Below, piece after piece: positions 17,195-26,731 of a stretch of 64,000 nt of DNA (its first letter is position 1; each line of letters opens with the position of its first letter). The notes beneath the pieces are model-generated. The model was not told the origin of the DNA. It saw only the letters and a program-made list of their open reading frames with translations, and ran no database searches. Position numbers and translations under genes: made by a program. This DNA comes from Roseibium sediminis (GTDB lineage: Bacteria; Pseudomonadota; Alphaproteobacteria; Rhizobiales; Stappiaceae): assembly GCF_008711325.1 (NCBI RefSeq), contig NZ_VXDB01000003.1:62001-126000 (forward strand), in the 5' to 3' direction.

Positions 17195-18139
17195 GTGGGG
17201 GCTTACATAGCCAAGCGATTGCTTGCCGCGATCCCGGTCCTCTTCGGACTGACCATCATTGTATTCCTGATCATGGCCCTGATCCCCGGCGATCCGGCGA
17301 CTGCCATTTTGGGTTCTTATGCCACCCCGGAAAACGTGGCAAAGCTCAACAAGGACCTTGGCCTCGACAAGACATTGTTTGAACAATACGTCATCTGGAT
17401 CGGCAACCTGTTTCAGGGTGATCTGGGGCGATCCTATACTTTGAACCGGCCAGTTCTGGATGAGGTGCTTGAGCGCTTTAGTGCTACGCTGATTTTGGCT
17501 GGAACAGCCCTCATCCTCTGCTCTATTCTCGGGCTTCTGGCCGGTGTTGTATCGGCAGTTCGTCAATACGGCCTTGCCGACAAGGCCATCACGCTACTCG
17601 TCCTCATCGGCATATCAACGCCGTCTTTCTGGCTGGGTTTGCTTCTTATCCTGATCTTCGCAGTCAATCTACGCCTGTTTCCCGCCTCCGGCATGTATGC
17701 CATTTATGGTGGCGGCGACCTGAAAGACCTTCTGCAACACCTCGCCTTGCCTGCATTCACGCTTTCCGTTGTTGCAACCGGCGTCATTGCGCGCCTCACC
17801 CGCACAGCGATGCTTGAAGTCTTGCGGCAGGATTACATCCGCACAGCCCGCGCAAAGGGGTTATCTGAGCGCAAAGTCATCTACAAGCACGCTTTCAAAT
17901 CTGCCCTTGTCAGCATCGTGCCTGTTATCGGCATTCAGGCAGGGTTCGTTATCGGCGGCGCGGTCTATATCGAAACGGTGTTTCAGTGGCCGGGCATCGG
18001 CTCCATGCTGGTGAAAGCTATCTCCACCCGCGATCTGTTATTGGTGCAAGGCGGCGTTCTCGTCGTTGCCAGTGCCTATGTGCTCTTCAATCTGGCCGCC
18101 GATGTGGTCCAGACAATGCTTGACCCGAGGCTTCGCTGA
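17195..18139 (+). CDS. Peptide-type ABC transporter permease, DppB family
   Basis: A 314-residue inner-membrane permease with about six hydrophobic segments. The GTG at 17195 is the in-frame start; the ATG at 17190 is in another frame. GAGGGAGA (17181-17188) is the ribosome site. Family features include RLLAAIPVLFGLTIIVFLIM at the N-terminus, DYIRTARAKGLSERKVIYKH (the ATPase-contact EAA loop) and PRLR at the end. Its stop overlaps the next ATG by one base (TGATG). Confidence 0.92.
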   Translation: MGAYIAKRLLAAIPVLFGLTIIVFLIMALIPGDPATAILGSYATPENVAKLNKDLGLDKTLFEQYVIWIGNLFQGDLGRSYTLNRPVLDEVLERFSATLILAGTALILCSILGLLAGVVSAVRQYGLADKAITLLVLIGISTPSFWLGLLLILIFAVNLRLFPASGMYAIYGGGDLKDLLQHLALPAFTLSVVATGVIARLTRTAMLEVLRQDYIRTARAKGLSERKVIYKHAFKSALVSIVPVIGIQAGFVIGGAVYIETVFQWPGIGSMLVKAISTRDLLLVQGGVLVVASAYVLFNLAADVVQTMLDPRLR

Positions 18140-20091
18140 TGACTGACGCAACCATGACCGCGCCAGCGCAGGCGAAAAAGAAACCAGCTGGCCGACCGAG
18201 CACTGTGGCTCTCTTGTTCAACAACACTTTGGCAACCGTCGGCCTCGTCATTGTGGCGCTCATCTGTCTAACGGCCTTGGCAGCCCCATTCCTGCCACTG
18301 CCTGATCCCGATGTGACAGCTCCGGCGAACCGGCTTATGCCTGTGTTCTCTGACGACCATCTGCTCGGCACGGACCATCTCGGTCGTGATCTACTCTCTC
18401 GCCTGATATGGGGAACACGCGTCTCGCTTGCCGTTGGCCTGTCCGCCACAGTGATTGCCGCGTTCTTCGGATCGCTTCTCGGACTTGTCGCAGGCTATGC
18501 GGGCGGGCGTGTTGATACCCTGATCATGCGCGGGATCGACATGGTCATGGCCTTTCCCTACATCCTTCTGGCACTCGCGATTGTCGCAGTTTTGGGGCCC
18601 GGCCTTTTAAACGCGCTTTACGCGATTGCGCTGGTCAACATTCCGTTTTTCGCTCGAAACATCCGCGGCATCACACTCGGCCTCTCCCGGCGCGAGTTTG
18701 TCGATGCAGCCAAATTGGCCGGAAAGTCCCCACCTCAAATCCTGTTCATTGAGATTCTGCCGAACGTCCTGCCGGTGATCGTTATCACCATGTCGACAAC
18801 AGTTGGCTGGATGGTGCTGGAAACGGCGGGGCTTTCATTTCTTGGACTCGGCGCACAGCCACCTCAGGCCGATCTTGGCTCCATGCTCGGCGAAGGCCGC
18901 AAGATCCTCTTCACCGCACCCCATGTCTCCATCATTCCCGGATTGATGATTTTCGCACTCGTGATGAGCATCAACCTTTTGGGCGACGGCATCCGCGATA
19001 TTCTCGATCCCCGCCTGCGCGCCGGATCACTCTCCCGTCCGGTTGCCCGGACCAAAGTCATCCGAGACCCAAAAGACATCCCTCCGCCGTCTATTGAACC
19101 CGGCGTTCTGGACATTCGTGACATGCGGACAGAGTTTCAAATTGGCGGGTCAGTTTACAAGGCGGTCGGCGGCGTTGACCTTCATCTGAAGAAAGGCGAA
19201 TGCCTTGGAATTATAGGTGAATCCGGTTCCGGAAAATCAGTAACAGCAATGTCGGTGATGGGACTTGTGCCAACACCTCCGGGCAGAATTGTCGGCGGCG
19301 CGGCTTACCTCAATGGCGAAGATCTTTTTGGCGCGAGTGACAAACGAGTTCGCGACCTGCGCGGTGGATCGGTCGCCTATGTGTTTCAAGATCCACTTTC
19401 CACCCTGCATCCGCTGTTTACTGTTGGTGACCAGTTGCTTGAGGCCATTCAGGCCCATCAGCCACTTCGGGGCCCCAAAGCAAAAGAAAAGGCAATCGAA
19501 CTTCTGTCGCTGGTTCGAATTCCAAACGCACCTGAGCGCTTGGCAGCTTACCCCCATGAGCTTTCCGGCGGCATGCGCCAGCGGGTTTGCATCGCGATGG
19601 CGCTTGCCAATGATGCGAAGGTTCTAATTGCCGATGAACCCACAACCGCCCTTGATGTGACCGTTCAGTCCCAGATCCTCACCCTAATGAACGGACTGCG
19701 GCGGGAGCGGAATGCAGCCATCTTGTTCATTACACACGATTTTGGAGTTGTATCAGCGATTTGTGATCGCGTGGCAGTCATGTATGCGGGGCGGATCGTT
19801 GAAACCGGCACAACAGCCGAATTGATGGAAAACCCGCAGCATCCCTACACTGCGAAACTGATCGATTGCGTGCCTGTTCTTGGGCAACCGGAACGTCGAA
19901 CAGATGCAATCGAAGGCCGCCCACCCGTTGTGAACAACCTTCCCGATGGTTGCGCCTTCGCTGATCGCTGCCCGCGCGTTCAAGCTGTCTGTCGAACCGG
20001 TCAGATTGATCTTGAAATGGCGAATGAAACCCGTGGTGTGCGCTGCCTCTTCCCGATGAACATGGAGCCACGTGATGTCAAAACATCCTGA
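18139..20091 (+). CDS. Peptide-type ABC transporter fused permease (DppC) and ATP-binding protein (DppD)
   Basis: A 650-residue fusion. Residues 1-295 are a DppC-type permease: HLLGTDHLGRDLLSRLIWG, the EAA loop REFVDAAKLAGKSP and the ending GDGIRDILDPRLR. Residues about 325-650 are an ABC ATPase: Walker A GESGSGKS near 360, signature LSGGMRQR near 475, Walker B VLIADEPTTALD near 495, plus the C-terminal oligo_HPY region with CAFADRCPRVQAVC. Such DppC-DppD fusions occur in Rhizobiales. It is the second permease and first ATPase of the importer. Confidence 0.93.
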   Translation: MTDATMTAPAQAKKKPAGRPSTVALLFNNTLATVGLVIVALICLTALAAPFLPLPDPDVTAPANRLMPVFSDDHLLGTDHLGRDLLSRLIWGTRVSLAVGLSATVIAAFFGSLLGLVAGYAGGRVDTLIMRGIDMVMAFPYILLALAIVAVLGPGLLNALYAIALVNIPFFARNIRGITLGLSRREFVDAAKLAGKSPPQILFIEILPNVLPVIVITMSTTVGWMVLETAGLSFLGLGAQPPQADLGSMLGEGRKILFTAPHVSIIPGLMIFALVMSINLLGDGIRDILDPRLRAGSLSRPVARTKVIRDPKDIPPPSIEPGVLDIRDMRTEFQIGGSVYKAVGGVDLHLKKGECLGIIGESGSGKSVTAMSVMGLVPTPPGRIVGGAAYLNGEDLFGASDKRVRDLRGGSVAYVFQDPLSTLHPLFTVGDQLLEAIQAHQPLRGPKAKEKAIELLSLVRIPNAPERLAAYPHELSGGMRQRVCIAMALANDAKVLIADEPTTALDVTVQSQILTLMNGLRRERNAAILFITHDFGVVSAICDRVAVMYAGRIVETGTTAELMENPQHPYTAKLIDCVPVLGQPERRTDAIEGRPPVVNNLPDGCAFADRCPRVQAVCRTGQIDLEMANETRGVRCLFPMNMEPRDVKTS

Positions 20092-21079
20092 AACTGCATC
20101 CGGCACCCTGCTCTCCATCAGTGACGTGGAACGCGTTTTCGGAGGAGAACGCAAACTGTTTGGTGGCCAGACACCGGCAGTTCATGCCGTGCAAAACATC
20201 TCACTTGATGTACGTAAGGGTGAAACCCTTGGTGTGGTTGGAGAATCTGGTTGCGGTAAATCCACTCTTGCCCGGCTGATTGTAGGCCTCGACTCGCCTA
20301 CCGGCGGCACGATCCATTTTGACGGCGAGGATTTGAGCGAACTGGCGAAGACCGACCGGCGCACCCTCGCTCGCAAGGTTCAATATGTCTTTCAGGACCC
20401 GGTAGCCTCGCTCAATCCACGAAAGACCATCCAGACCATACTGGAAGCTCCGCTGAAACACTTGACCAAACTAAACAAGGAAGGTCGAAAAAAGCGCCTT
20501 GAGGAACTGCTTGGCGCCGTCAATCTGGCTCCGGAGTTTCTTGAACGTTACCCGCATGAGTTTTCCGGCGGCCAGGCGCAGCGCATCGGGATTGCCCGCG
20601 CCCTGGCCGCTGGTCCGGAGCTTATTGTTCTGGATGAACCTGTCTCGGCGCTGGATGTGTCAGTGCAGGCTCAGGTTCTCAATCTGCTGGATGATCTCAA
20701 AAACCGGTTCGGACTAACATACATTTTCATCAGTCATGACTTGTCCGTTGTCGAAAGTGTCAGCGACCACGTTGCCGTCATGTATTTCGGCCGCCTTGCG
20801 GAACTTGGTCCGGCACGGGATATCTTTGCAAAACCAATGCATCCCTATACTGATTTGCTCATGCGATCCGCACCAGCCCCCGGACGTCATGACCTTCTTG
20901 CAGAAGATGCCAGCGCAGAGCTGCCGGACCCGTACAATCCGCCACCTGGATGCGCATTTTCCGCTCGCTGCGCGTACAGAACAGAAAAATGCCTCGCGAA
21001 CAGACCGTCAGCCAACGAAACCGTTGGCTGTAATGCTTCGCATTTTGCGGCTTGCTATCATCCGCTTGCAAGTGCATAG
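20075..21079 (+). CDS. Peptide-type ABC transporter ATP-binding protein, DppF family
   Basis: A 334-residue ATPase. Walker A is GESGCGKS near residue 56, followed by QYVFQDPVASLNPRKTI, signature FSGGQAQRIGIARALA, Walker B LIVLDEPVSALD and the C-terminal CAFSARCAYRTEKC Cys cluster typical of oligo_HPY domains. It overlaps the preceding fusion gene by 17 bp. GTG (20072) and ATG (20075) are adjacent possible starts; ATG is chosen. It pairs with the ATPase half of the fusion protein. Confidence 0.93.
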   Translation: MSKHPETASGTLLSISDVERVFGGERKLFGGQTPAVHAVQNISLDVRKGETLGVVGESGCGKSTLARLIVGLDSPTGGTIHFDGEDLSELAKTDRRTLARKVQYVFQDPVASLNPRKTIQTILEAPLKHLTKLNKEGRKKRLEELLGAVNLAPEFLERYPHEFSGGQAQRIGIARALAAGPELIVLDEPVSALDVSVQAQVLNLLDDLKNRFGLTYIFISHDLSVVESVSDHVAVMYFGRLAELGPARDIFAKPMHPYTDLLMRSAPAPGRHDLLAEDASAELPDPYNPPPGCAFSARCAYRTEKCLANRPSANETVGCNASHFAACYHPLASA

Positions 21080-21111
21080 CGAGTTGAAGCGTTCAGGTTC
21101 GGATATGCGGC

Positions 21112-21873
21112 ATGCCCCAAACACAGCCAGAAAGCGATCAAAAGCAGGCCAGACGGCTCCGCCGACCTGACATGATCGCACAACAAATCCGCGAGAAAAT
21201 TATAGAGGGCAATTTGCAGCCGGGAGACCGTTTGCCCAACGAATGGATCCAGCCGGAGGTTGTCAAGGGTTCCCGTGGCACTATTCGCGAAGCATTGAAG
21301 GTCTTGGAGTTTCAAGGTCTGATCACGACCAAGAGCGGTCCGGGCGGTGGAATATTTGTCTCGGCAGTCCAACCGGGAGAAGCGATCCGTCTGCTGGATA
21401 ATCTTTTCCTGTTCAATACACCCACGATCTCAGATATTTACGCCCTTAGAAAGCAACTTGAACCCGAGCTGGCATCTTCTGTTGCCGGGTCTCTATCGGA
21501 AGACGCCTTCCACGCTCTGCAAAACTGTATCCGGCTGTACGAAGATGAACCGAAAACGGCAGAAGAAGAATATGGGCAACGGCTGGCAGAACTGGAATTC
21601 CATGAGGAGCTGGCGCGCCATTGCCCAAACCCGTTATTGGCGTTTACCTGCAATTTTCTCCTGAGCCTCTTGCGCGATATGACGGTGTGCCGTTCCATCT
21701 ACAAGGAACCAAATCCGGCTTTGAGGGAAACCGGCCTCCACTACCAAGTTCGCCTGCTACGCGCGATCAAGGCTGAAAACAAACACCTCTGCCGTAAAAT
21801 CATGCGCGAACATATGGAGCAGGCTGAGGTCTACATGCTTGAGCGCGCGGCGATGCGCACGCCCGGAAAATAA
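21112..21873 (+). CDS. GntR family transcriptional regulator with FCD domain
   Basis: A 253-residue regulator. The N-terminal winged helix includes IAQQIREKIIEGNLQPGDRL and GTIREALKVLEFQGLITTKS; the all-helical FCD ligand domain occupies about residues 95-240. It follows the transporter ATPase by 32 bp in the same direction and probably controls the transporter and the M20 hydrolase, for which 15507-15524 is a plausible operator. FCD regulators usually sense small carboxylates or amino-acid-like metabolites. Its 3' end converges on the NAGGN operon, 12 bp away. Confidence 0.9.
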   Translation: MPQTQPESDQKQARRLRRPDMIAQQIREKIIEGNLQPGDRLPNEWIQPEVVKGSRGTIREALKVLEFQGLITTKSGPGGGIFVSAVQPGEAIRLLDNLFLFNTPTISDIYALRKQLEPELASSVAGSLSEDAFHALQNCIRLYEDEPKTAEEEYGQRLAELEFHEELARHCPNPLLAFTCNFLLSLLRDMTVCRSIYKEPNPALRETGLHYQVRLLRAIKAENKHLCRKIMREHMEQAEVYMLERAAMRTPGK

Positions 21874-21885
21874 TCTGCGTTCAAA

Positions 21886-23088
21886 TCAGGCTTTGCCGGT
21901 TGCGTCATGCTCAAGTGGCTCATGCAGTGGTTCGGCGCTTGGTTCATCTACTTCCGGATTGAGCTTCTGATCGGCATCTTCCATCGGCTGCACCGTGAAG
22001 CCCTTCAAGCTGGAATACTCACTGGCATCGCGCTTGATGGTCACCTCGCTTTGGGCGTAGGCTGTCACCAGTTCGGCCACAGATCGAAGCGCATGCATGT
22101 GAATGCGCTCATAGCCGTGGCTGGCATCCACGCCAAACGTGATCAGCGCCGTTCGAACATCCGCGCCCGCCTCCACAGCTGCCGCAGCATCGGAGCGGTA
22201 GTAGCGAAAGACATCTTTCTGGAAGGAAATCTCGTTGTCGCGGCAAATTTGGGCCATCTTGCGGGTCAGGTGATAGTCGAATGGGCCTGTCTGGTCGGCC
22301 ATTGCAATCGTGACACCGAACTCCTCGGAGTTCTGCCCCGGCGCAGAGGTCCCGTTGTCAATCGCGACCAGAGAGGCGATCTCCGGTGTCAACACCGAGG
22401 TCGCTCCATGGCCAGTCTCTTCGGCAATCGTGAAGAGCCAGTAGATATCGACCTCCGGCTTCACCCCTTCTTCCACCATGGCTTTCAGGGCGGCGAGCAT
22501 GATCGCCACACCCGCCTTGTTGTCGAGATGACGCGAGACGATAAAGCCGTTTTCCAGAAATTCCGGCGCCGGATCAATGGCAACCATGTCGCCCACATCA
22601 ATGCCAAGCCGCTTGAGGTCTTCTTTTCCTCGCGAATAGGCATCGACCCGCAGTTCCACATAGTCCCAGCCGACCGGCAGCGTGTCGATGCCATCGTTAT
22701 AGGTATGCCCGGAGGCCTTGGTGGGCAGGATTGTGCCCGTGTAGGCTCCGCTTTCGGAAAAGATCGTTGTTCGAGCCCCTTCGGCAAATCGCGCAGACCA
22801 GTGGCCCACCGGAACGAGTTCCAGACGGCCATTGTCCTTCAGCGCCTTCACCTGCGCCCCCAACGTATCCAGATGGGAAACAAAGGCGCGGGCCGGTTTG
22901 GGCGACTTGCCGTCGAGCCGTGCGCGGATCGCGCCGCGTCGGGTGATCTCGTAAAACACGCCAAGCGCTTCAAGCTCTGAAGACACACACCGCACGATCT
23001 CGTCGGTGAAACCGGTCGGGCTTGGTACTTGAAGCAGATCCTTCAGGACGCGTGACAGGTAAGTGAGATCGATGGTCAAACGTGTCAT
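21886..23088 (-). CDS. NAGGN osmoprotectant system M42 family peptidase
   Basis: A 400-residue M42-type metallopeptidase of the kind found with N-acetylglutaminylglutamine amide (NAGGN) synthesis genes. Motifs are VPSPTGFTDEIV near the N-terminus, FVSHLDTLGAQV (metal-binding His/Asp), RHLDNKAGVAIMLAAL, the Glu pair in TIAEETGHGA, and YYRSDAAAAVEAG. It is the last gene of the three-gene operon, 5 bp from the synthetase. A role in osmolyte turnover when salinity drops is inferred; the acidic C-terminal tail (about 370-400) is a local addition. Confidence 0.9.
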   Translation of the reverse strand: MTRLTIDLTYLSRVLKDLLQVPSPTGFTDEIVRCVSSELEALGVFYEITRRGAIRARLDGKSPKPARAFVSHLDTLGAQVKALKDNGRLELVPVGHWSARFAEGARTTIFSESGAYTGTILPTKASGHTYNDGIDTLPVGWDYVELRVDAYSRGKEDLKRLGIDVGDMVAIDPAPEFLENGFIVSRHLDNKAGVAIMLAALKAMVEEGVKPEVDIYWLFTIAEETGHGATSVLTPEIASLVAIDNGTSAPGQNSEEFGVTIAMADQTGPFDYHLTRKMAQICRDNEISFQKDVFRYYRSDAAAAVEAGADVRTALITFGVDASHGYERIHMHALRSVAELVTAYAQSEVTIKRDASEYSSLKGFTVQPMEDADQKLNPEVDEPSAEPLHEPLEHDATGKA

Positions 23089-23093
23089 GGTTT

Positions 23094-24869
23094 TCAGATC
23101 CGGTTGGCAATATCCCTGACCGGTTTCGGCACCGACAGGGGAAACAGAAAGTCGACAAAGCGTTCCGCAGTCGGCTGCGGTTCATGATTGGCCAAACCCG
23201 GCCGCTCATTCGCTTCAATGAAGTGGTAGTCAGATTTCCGGTGATCCTCCACCATCAGATCAATGCCGGTCACAGGAATATCGATCGCTCTCGCCGCGCG
23301 GATTGCAGCTTCGATAAGCGCTGGATGCGTTTCCTCGGTGACATCGTGGATGGTTCCACCCGTATGCAAATTCGCTGTTCGGCGAACCTGCAAAGTCTTT
23401 CCCTTGCCGAGAACGTTCGTCAAAGCGTGGCCGGCACCTTCCAGGCACCTGTGAACTTCATCATCGATCTCGATCGTGGATTCGCCCCCCGTTGCTGCGG
23501 CCCGGCGCCGAGACTGAGACTTGATCAGGCTTTCAACGGTGCTGGTGCCATCCCCGATCACCTCCGCCGGTTTTCTAATTGCCGTCGCCACCACCTTGAA
23601 GTCGATCACTACCAGTCTCAGGTCGAACCCGGCTACACATTCTTCAATCAGAACGTCGTTTGAAAAACCGCGAGCAATTTCAATAGCACTCGACAGACTG
23701 TCCGGATCTGTCAGCCCAATGGCAATTCCCTTGCCCTGCTCGCCGCGGGCAGGCTTGACGACGACTGATCCGTGTCTTTGGAGAAAGGCCAACTCCTCTT
23801 GCGCATCTCCAGCGACAATCTGGTCGGGCACACTGATGGATGCCTGTTGAACTACCCGACGGGTTGCGGCCTTGTCATCGCAGATGGACATGGCAACCGC
23901 GCTGGTGAACTCGCTCAATGACTCTCGGCAGCGAACCGAGCGCCCGCCATAGGACAGGCGGAAAAAACCGCCCTCAGCATCAAGAATTTCCGTCCAGATG
24001 CCGCGCCGCCGTGCCTCGTTGACAATGATTGTGGCGTAAGGATTGAGCTTTTCCTCAAGCGCGGGCCCTGCAAACAGCGCCTCGTTGATGGTGTTCTTGC
24101 GCTTGACGGTAAAATACGGCACCCGCTTGAAGCCCAGCTTGTCGTAGAGCTGTATGGCGAGATCATTGTCATGCAGCACCGAGAGGTCCATGAACGGATT
24201 ACCGCGCCCCTTGAAAATCTCGGCAAGGCGGCGGACCAACCCTTCGCCAATTCCCGGAAACCGGGCCTGCGGGGACACGGCAAGGCACCAGAGCGATGAC
24301 CCGTCATCCGTTCCGTCCGTCGCGCGATTGTGGTCGACACCCATGGCGGTTCCGACAATCGCGCCCGTCTCGTCTTCTTCCGCAACAAGAACCGAAATCT
24401 CGCGCGGGTCCAGCTCGGACCACATGATGTCTGGCGAAATCGGCACCATGCCGCGGCTGGCATAAAGCTCGTTGATCGCGTCCGCATCCTTGCGGGAGGA
24501 CAGCCGGCGGATGGTGAAGCCTTTTCGTCTGCTCCTTGCCACCCGATAGGTCGACAGGTCCAGCCGATATGTGTGCGAGGGATCCAGAAAAAGCTCCTGC
24601 GGAGCCAAGCCCACAAGAACATGCGGATCGCGGACATAGAACGCAATGTCCCTTTGATCCGGCCGTTCCTCGCGCAACAGTTCAACAAGCTCTTTAGCCT
24701 TGTCGAAAGTGTTGGCGAACACGAGCCGCCCCCAACCGCAGTTGATCGCCTGATTGCGTCTGTACTCCCCACGATCTTCACGATACTGCGGCTTCATGCC
24801 ATGGGTACGCATGCGTTTGAGCCGATGGTCAAAGGCGCGTTTGGGGCGTTGTGGGTCATGATCTGCCAT
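23094..24869 (-). CDS. ngg: N-acetylglutaminylglutamine synthetase (GNAT + ATP-grasp)
   Basis: A 591-residue two-domain enzyme. Residues about 100-270 are a GNAT acetyltransferase domain (SSLWCLAVSPQARFPGIGEG matches the acetyl-CoA loop). Residues about 290-590 are an ATP-grasp ligase related to cyanophycin synthetase, with VVVKPARGEQGKGIAIGL and FIEANERPGLANHEP. The combination acetylates and condenses glutamine to form N-acetylglutaminylglutamine. It sits between the amidotransferase (3 bp gap) and the M42 peptidase, the standard order of NAGGN clusters. Confidence 0.93.
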   Translation of the reverse strand: MADHDPQRPKRAFDHRLKRMRTHGMKPQYREDRGEYRRNQAINCGWGRLVFANTFDKAKELVELLREERPDQRDIAFYVRDPHVLVGLAPQELFLDPSHTYRLDLSTYRVARSRRKGFTIRRLSSRKDADAINELYASRGMVPISPDIMWSELDPREISVLVAEEDETGAIVGTAMGVDHNRATDGTDDGSSLWCLAVSPQARFPGIGEGLVRRLAEIFKGRGNPFMDLSVLHDNDLAIQLYDKLGFKRVPYFTVKRKNTINEALFAGPALEEKLNPYATIIVNEARRRGIWTEILDAEGGFFRLSYGGRSVRCRESLSEFTSAVAMSICDDKAATRRVVQQASISVPDQIVAGDAQEELAFLQRHGSVVVKPARGEQGKGIAIGLTDPDSLSSAIEIARGFSNDVLIEECVAGFDLRLVVIDFKVVATAIRKPAEVIGDGTSTVESLIKSQSRRRAAATGGESTIEIDDEVHRCLEGAGHALTNVLGKGKTLQVRRTANLHTGGTIHDVTEETHPALIEAAIRAARAIDIPVTGIDLMVEDHRKSDYHFIEANERPGLANHEPQPTAERFVDFLFPLSVPKPVRDIANRI

Positions 24870-24872
24870 GGA

Positions 24873-26648
24873 TCAGACCTCCTGTGCCTGCAACCACATT
24901 TCCAGAAGCGCCACTTGCCAGAGCTCTGATCCGCGCAGCTTGGTGATGTAGCGGGTGGGATCGGCAAACAGCTTGTCGAGATAGGCCTGATTGAAGAGCC
25001 CACGGCTACGGGCTGCCTCATTCGTCAACGTATCGCAGACCATGTCGAGATAACTGCCCTGAATGTATTTCAAAGCCGGAACCGGGAAATACCCCTTTGG
25101 CCTGTCGATGACGGCACTGGGCACCACGAGACGAGCCGCTTCCTTCAGTACACCCTTGCCGCCCTGGGCAAGCTTGTGCTGTGCGGGAATGCGGCCTGCA
25201 AGCTCCACGAGTTCGTGGTCAAGAAACGGAACGCGGGCCTCCAGTCCCCAGGCCATGGAATGATTGTCGACCCTTTTGACCGGGTCATCCACCAGCATGA
25301 CATTGGTGTCGAGATTGAGCGCCTTGTCGACCGGGTCTTGCGCCCGCGCCCCTGCAAAATGGCCTTCGACAAACGCGAGGCTTTCGTCCCGTTCGCAAAG
25401 ATAATCTGGCGAGATCGCTTCCGCCATCTGGGCCTGTGTTCGATCAAAGAACGCAGCGCGATAGTCGAGTGACGGCTGATTTGAGCCAACAAGCTCCGGA
25501 TACCAGTGGTACCCGGCGAACACCTCGTCGGCCCCCTGCCCCGACTGCACGACCTTGATGTGTTTGGAGACTTCCCGCGACAAAAGGTAGAAACCGATAT
25601 TGTCATAGGACACCATCGGTTCCGACATCGCCCGAATGGCTCCTGGCAAGTTCTCCTGCAGCTCAAAATGGGGAATGAAGATCTTGTGGTGGTTGGTTCC
25701 ATAGTGTTCGGCAATCAGGTCCGAATACTGGAATTCATCTCCCTTCTCGCCATGCGCTTCCTCAAAACCGATCGAGAAAGTCGCAAGGTCCTTTTGACCC
25801 TCTTCGGCCAGAAGACCGACGATCAGGCTGGAATCAACGCCGCCGGACAAGAGAACGCCAACGGGAACGTCGGCAACCATGCGTCTGCGCACTGCAGTCC
25901 TCAAGCCATCCAGCACCATGTCGCGCCAATCATCGGCGCTGCGCGCCATATCTTCGGCAGCTTTTTCGAAGGTCGGCGCCCAATAGACATGGTCGCTATG
26001 GCGACCATCGACCTCGATAGTCCGCACCGTAGCTGCAGCCAGCTTGCGAACGCCTTTCAGGATTGTGCGCGGCGCAGGAACCACAGCGTGCCAGCTCATA
26101 TAGTGATGCAATGCGACCGGATCGATATCGCGATCAATTCCACCTCCCGCCAAAAGAGCAGGCAGAGAGGACGCGAAAGCCAATTTCCCGTTTGCTTCGC
26201 TAAAATAAAGCGGCTTGATACCGAACCGGTCGCGGGCAAGATGCACCCGTCCGCTGTCATGCTCGTGGATGGCAACAGCGAACATGCCATGGAAGCGGGA
26301 GAAGCAATCCCGGCCCCACTCGGCCCATCCCCGCAAGATTACCTCGGTGTCGCTTGTCGAAAAGAAGCGATGCCCCTTCTGGATCAGCTCGGCCCGCACT
26401 TCCTGATAGTTATAAATGCATCCGTTGAAAACGAGGCTCAGACCGGCTTCCACGTCCGTCATGGGCTGCGTACCGCGGTCGCTGAGGTCGATGATTTTCA
26501 GGCGGCGATGACCGAAAGCCACACGCCCGCGCATGGTCACGCCCATGGCGTCGGGACCGCGCGCTGCCATGGCCTGTGCCATCGCATCGACCCGGGAAGA
26601 GCTGGCCATGCCTGAATTGAAAACGACTTCGCCGCAAATGCCGCACAT
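24873..26648 (-). CDS. asnO: N-acetylglutaminylglutamine amidotransferase (asparagine synthase-like)
   Basis: A 591-residue class II glutamine amidotransferase. It begins MCGICGEVVF, so Cys2 is the N-terminal nucleophile. GHRRLKIIDLSDRGTQPM follows, and the synthetase half has the ATP pyrophosphatase loop VLLSGGVDSSLIVGLLAEEG near residue 262. It amidates the C-terminus of N-acetylglutaminylglutamine to give the osmolyte NAGGN. It is the first gene of the leftward osmolyte operon and diverges from a MarR regulator. Confidence 0.93.
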   Translation of the reverse strand: MCGICGEVVFNSGMASSSRVDAMAQAMAARGPDAMGVTMRGRVAFGHRRLKIIDLSDRGTQPMTDVEAGLSLVFNGCIYNYQEVRAELIQKGHRFFSTSDTEVILRGWAEWGRDCFSRFHGMFAVAIHEHDSGRVHLARDRFGIKPLYFSEANGKLAFASSLPALLAGGGIDRDIDPVALHHYMSWHAVVPAPRTILKGVRKLAAATVRTIEVDGRHSDHVYWAPTFEKAAEDMARSADDWRDMVLDGLRTAVRRRMVADVPVGVLLSGGVDSSLIVGLLAEEGQKDLATFSIGFEEAHGEKGDEFQYSDLIAEHYGTNHHKIFIPHFELQENLPGAIRAMSEPMVSYDNIGFYLLSREVSKHIKVVQSGQGADEVFAGYHWYPELVGSNQPSLDYRAAFFDRTQAQMAEAISPDYLCERDESLAFVEGHFAGARAQDPVDKALNLDTNVMLVDDPVKRVDNHSMAWGLEARVPFLDHELVELAGRIPAQHKLAQGGKGVLKEAARLVVPSAVIDRPKGYFPVPALKYIQGSYLDMVCDTLTNEAARSRGLFNQAYLDKLFADPTRYITKLRGSELWQVALLEMWLQAQEV

Positions 26649-26695
26649 GTAATGATAAACTCCAAAATGATCTTGACGAGCCTTTGTATAGGCAT

Positions 26696-26706
26696 CTAAT
26701 CATTAG
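26696..26706. promoter_or_regulatory. Short inverted repeat between NAGGN operon and MarR gene
   Basis: CTAATCATTAG is an 11-bp inverted repeat (CTAAT/ATTAG) in the 83-bp divergent region. MarR proteins typically bind such sites next to their own genes. It is short and AT-rich, so chance is possible. Confidence 0.4.
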
Positions 26707-26731
26707 AATTCAAATGATCAGAGTTAAAATA

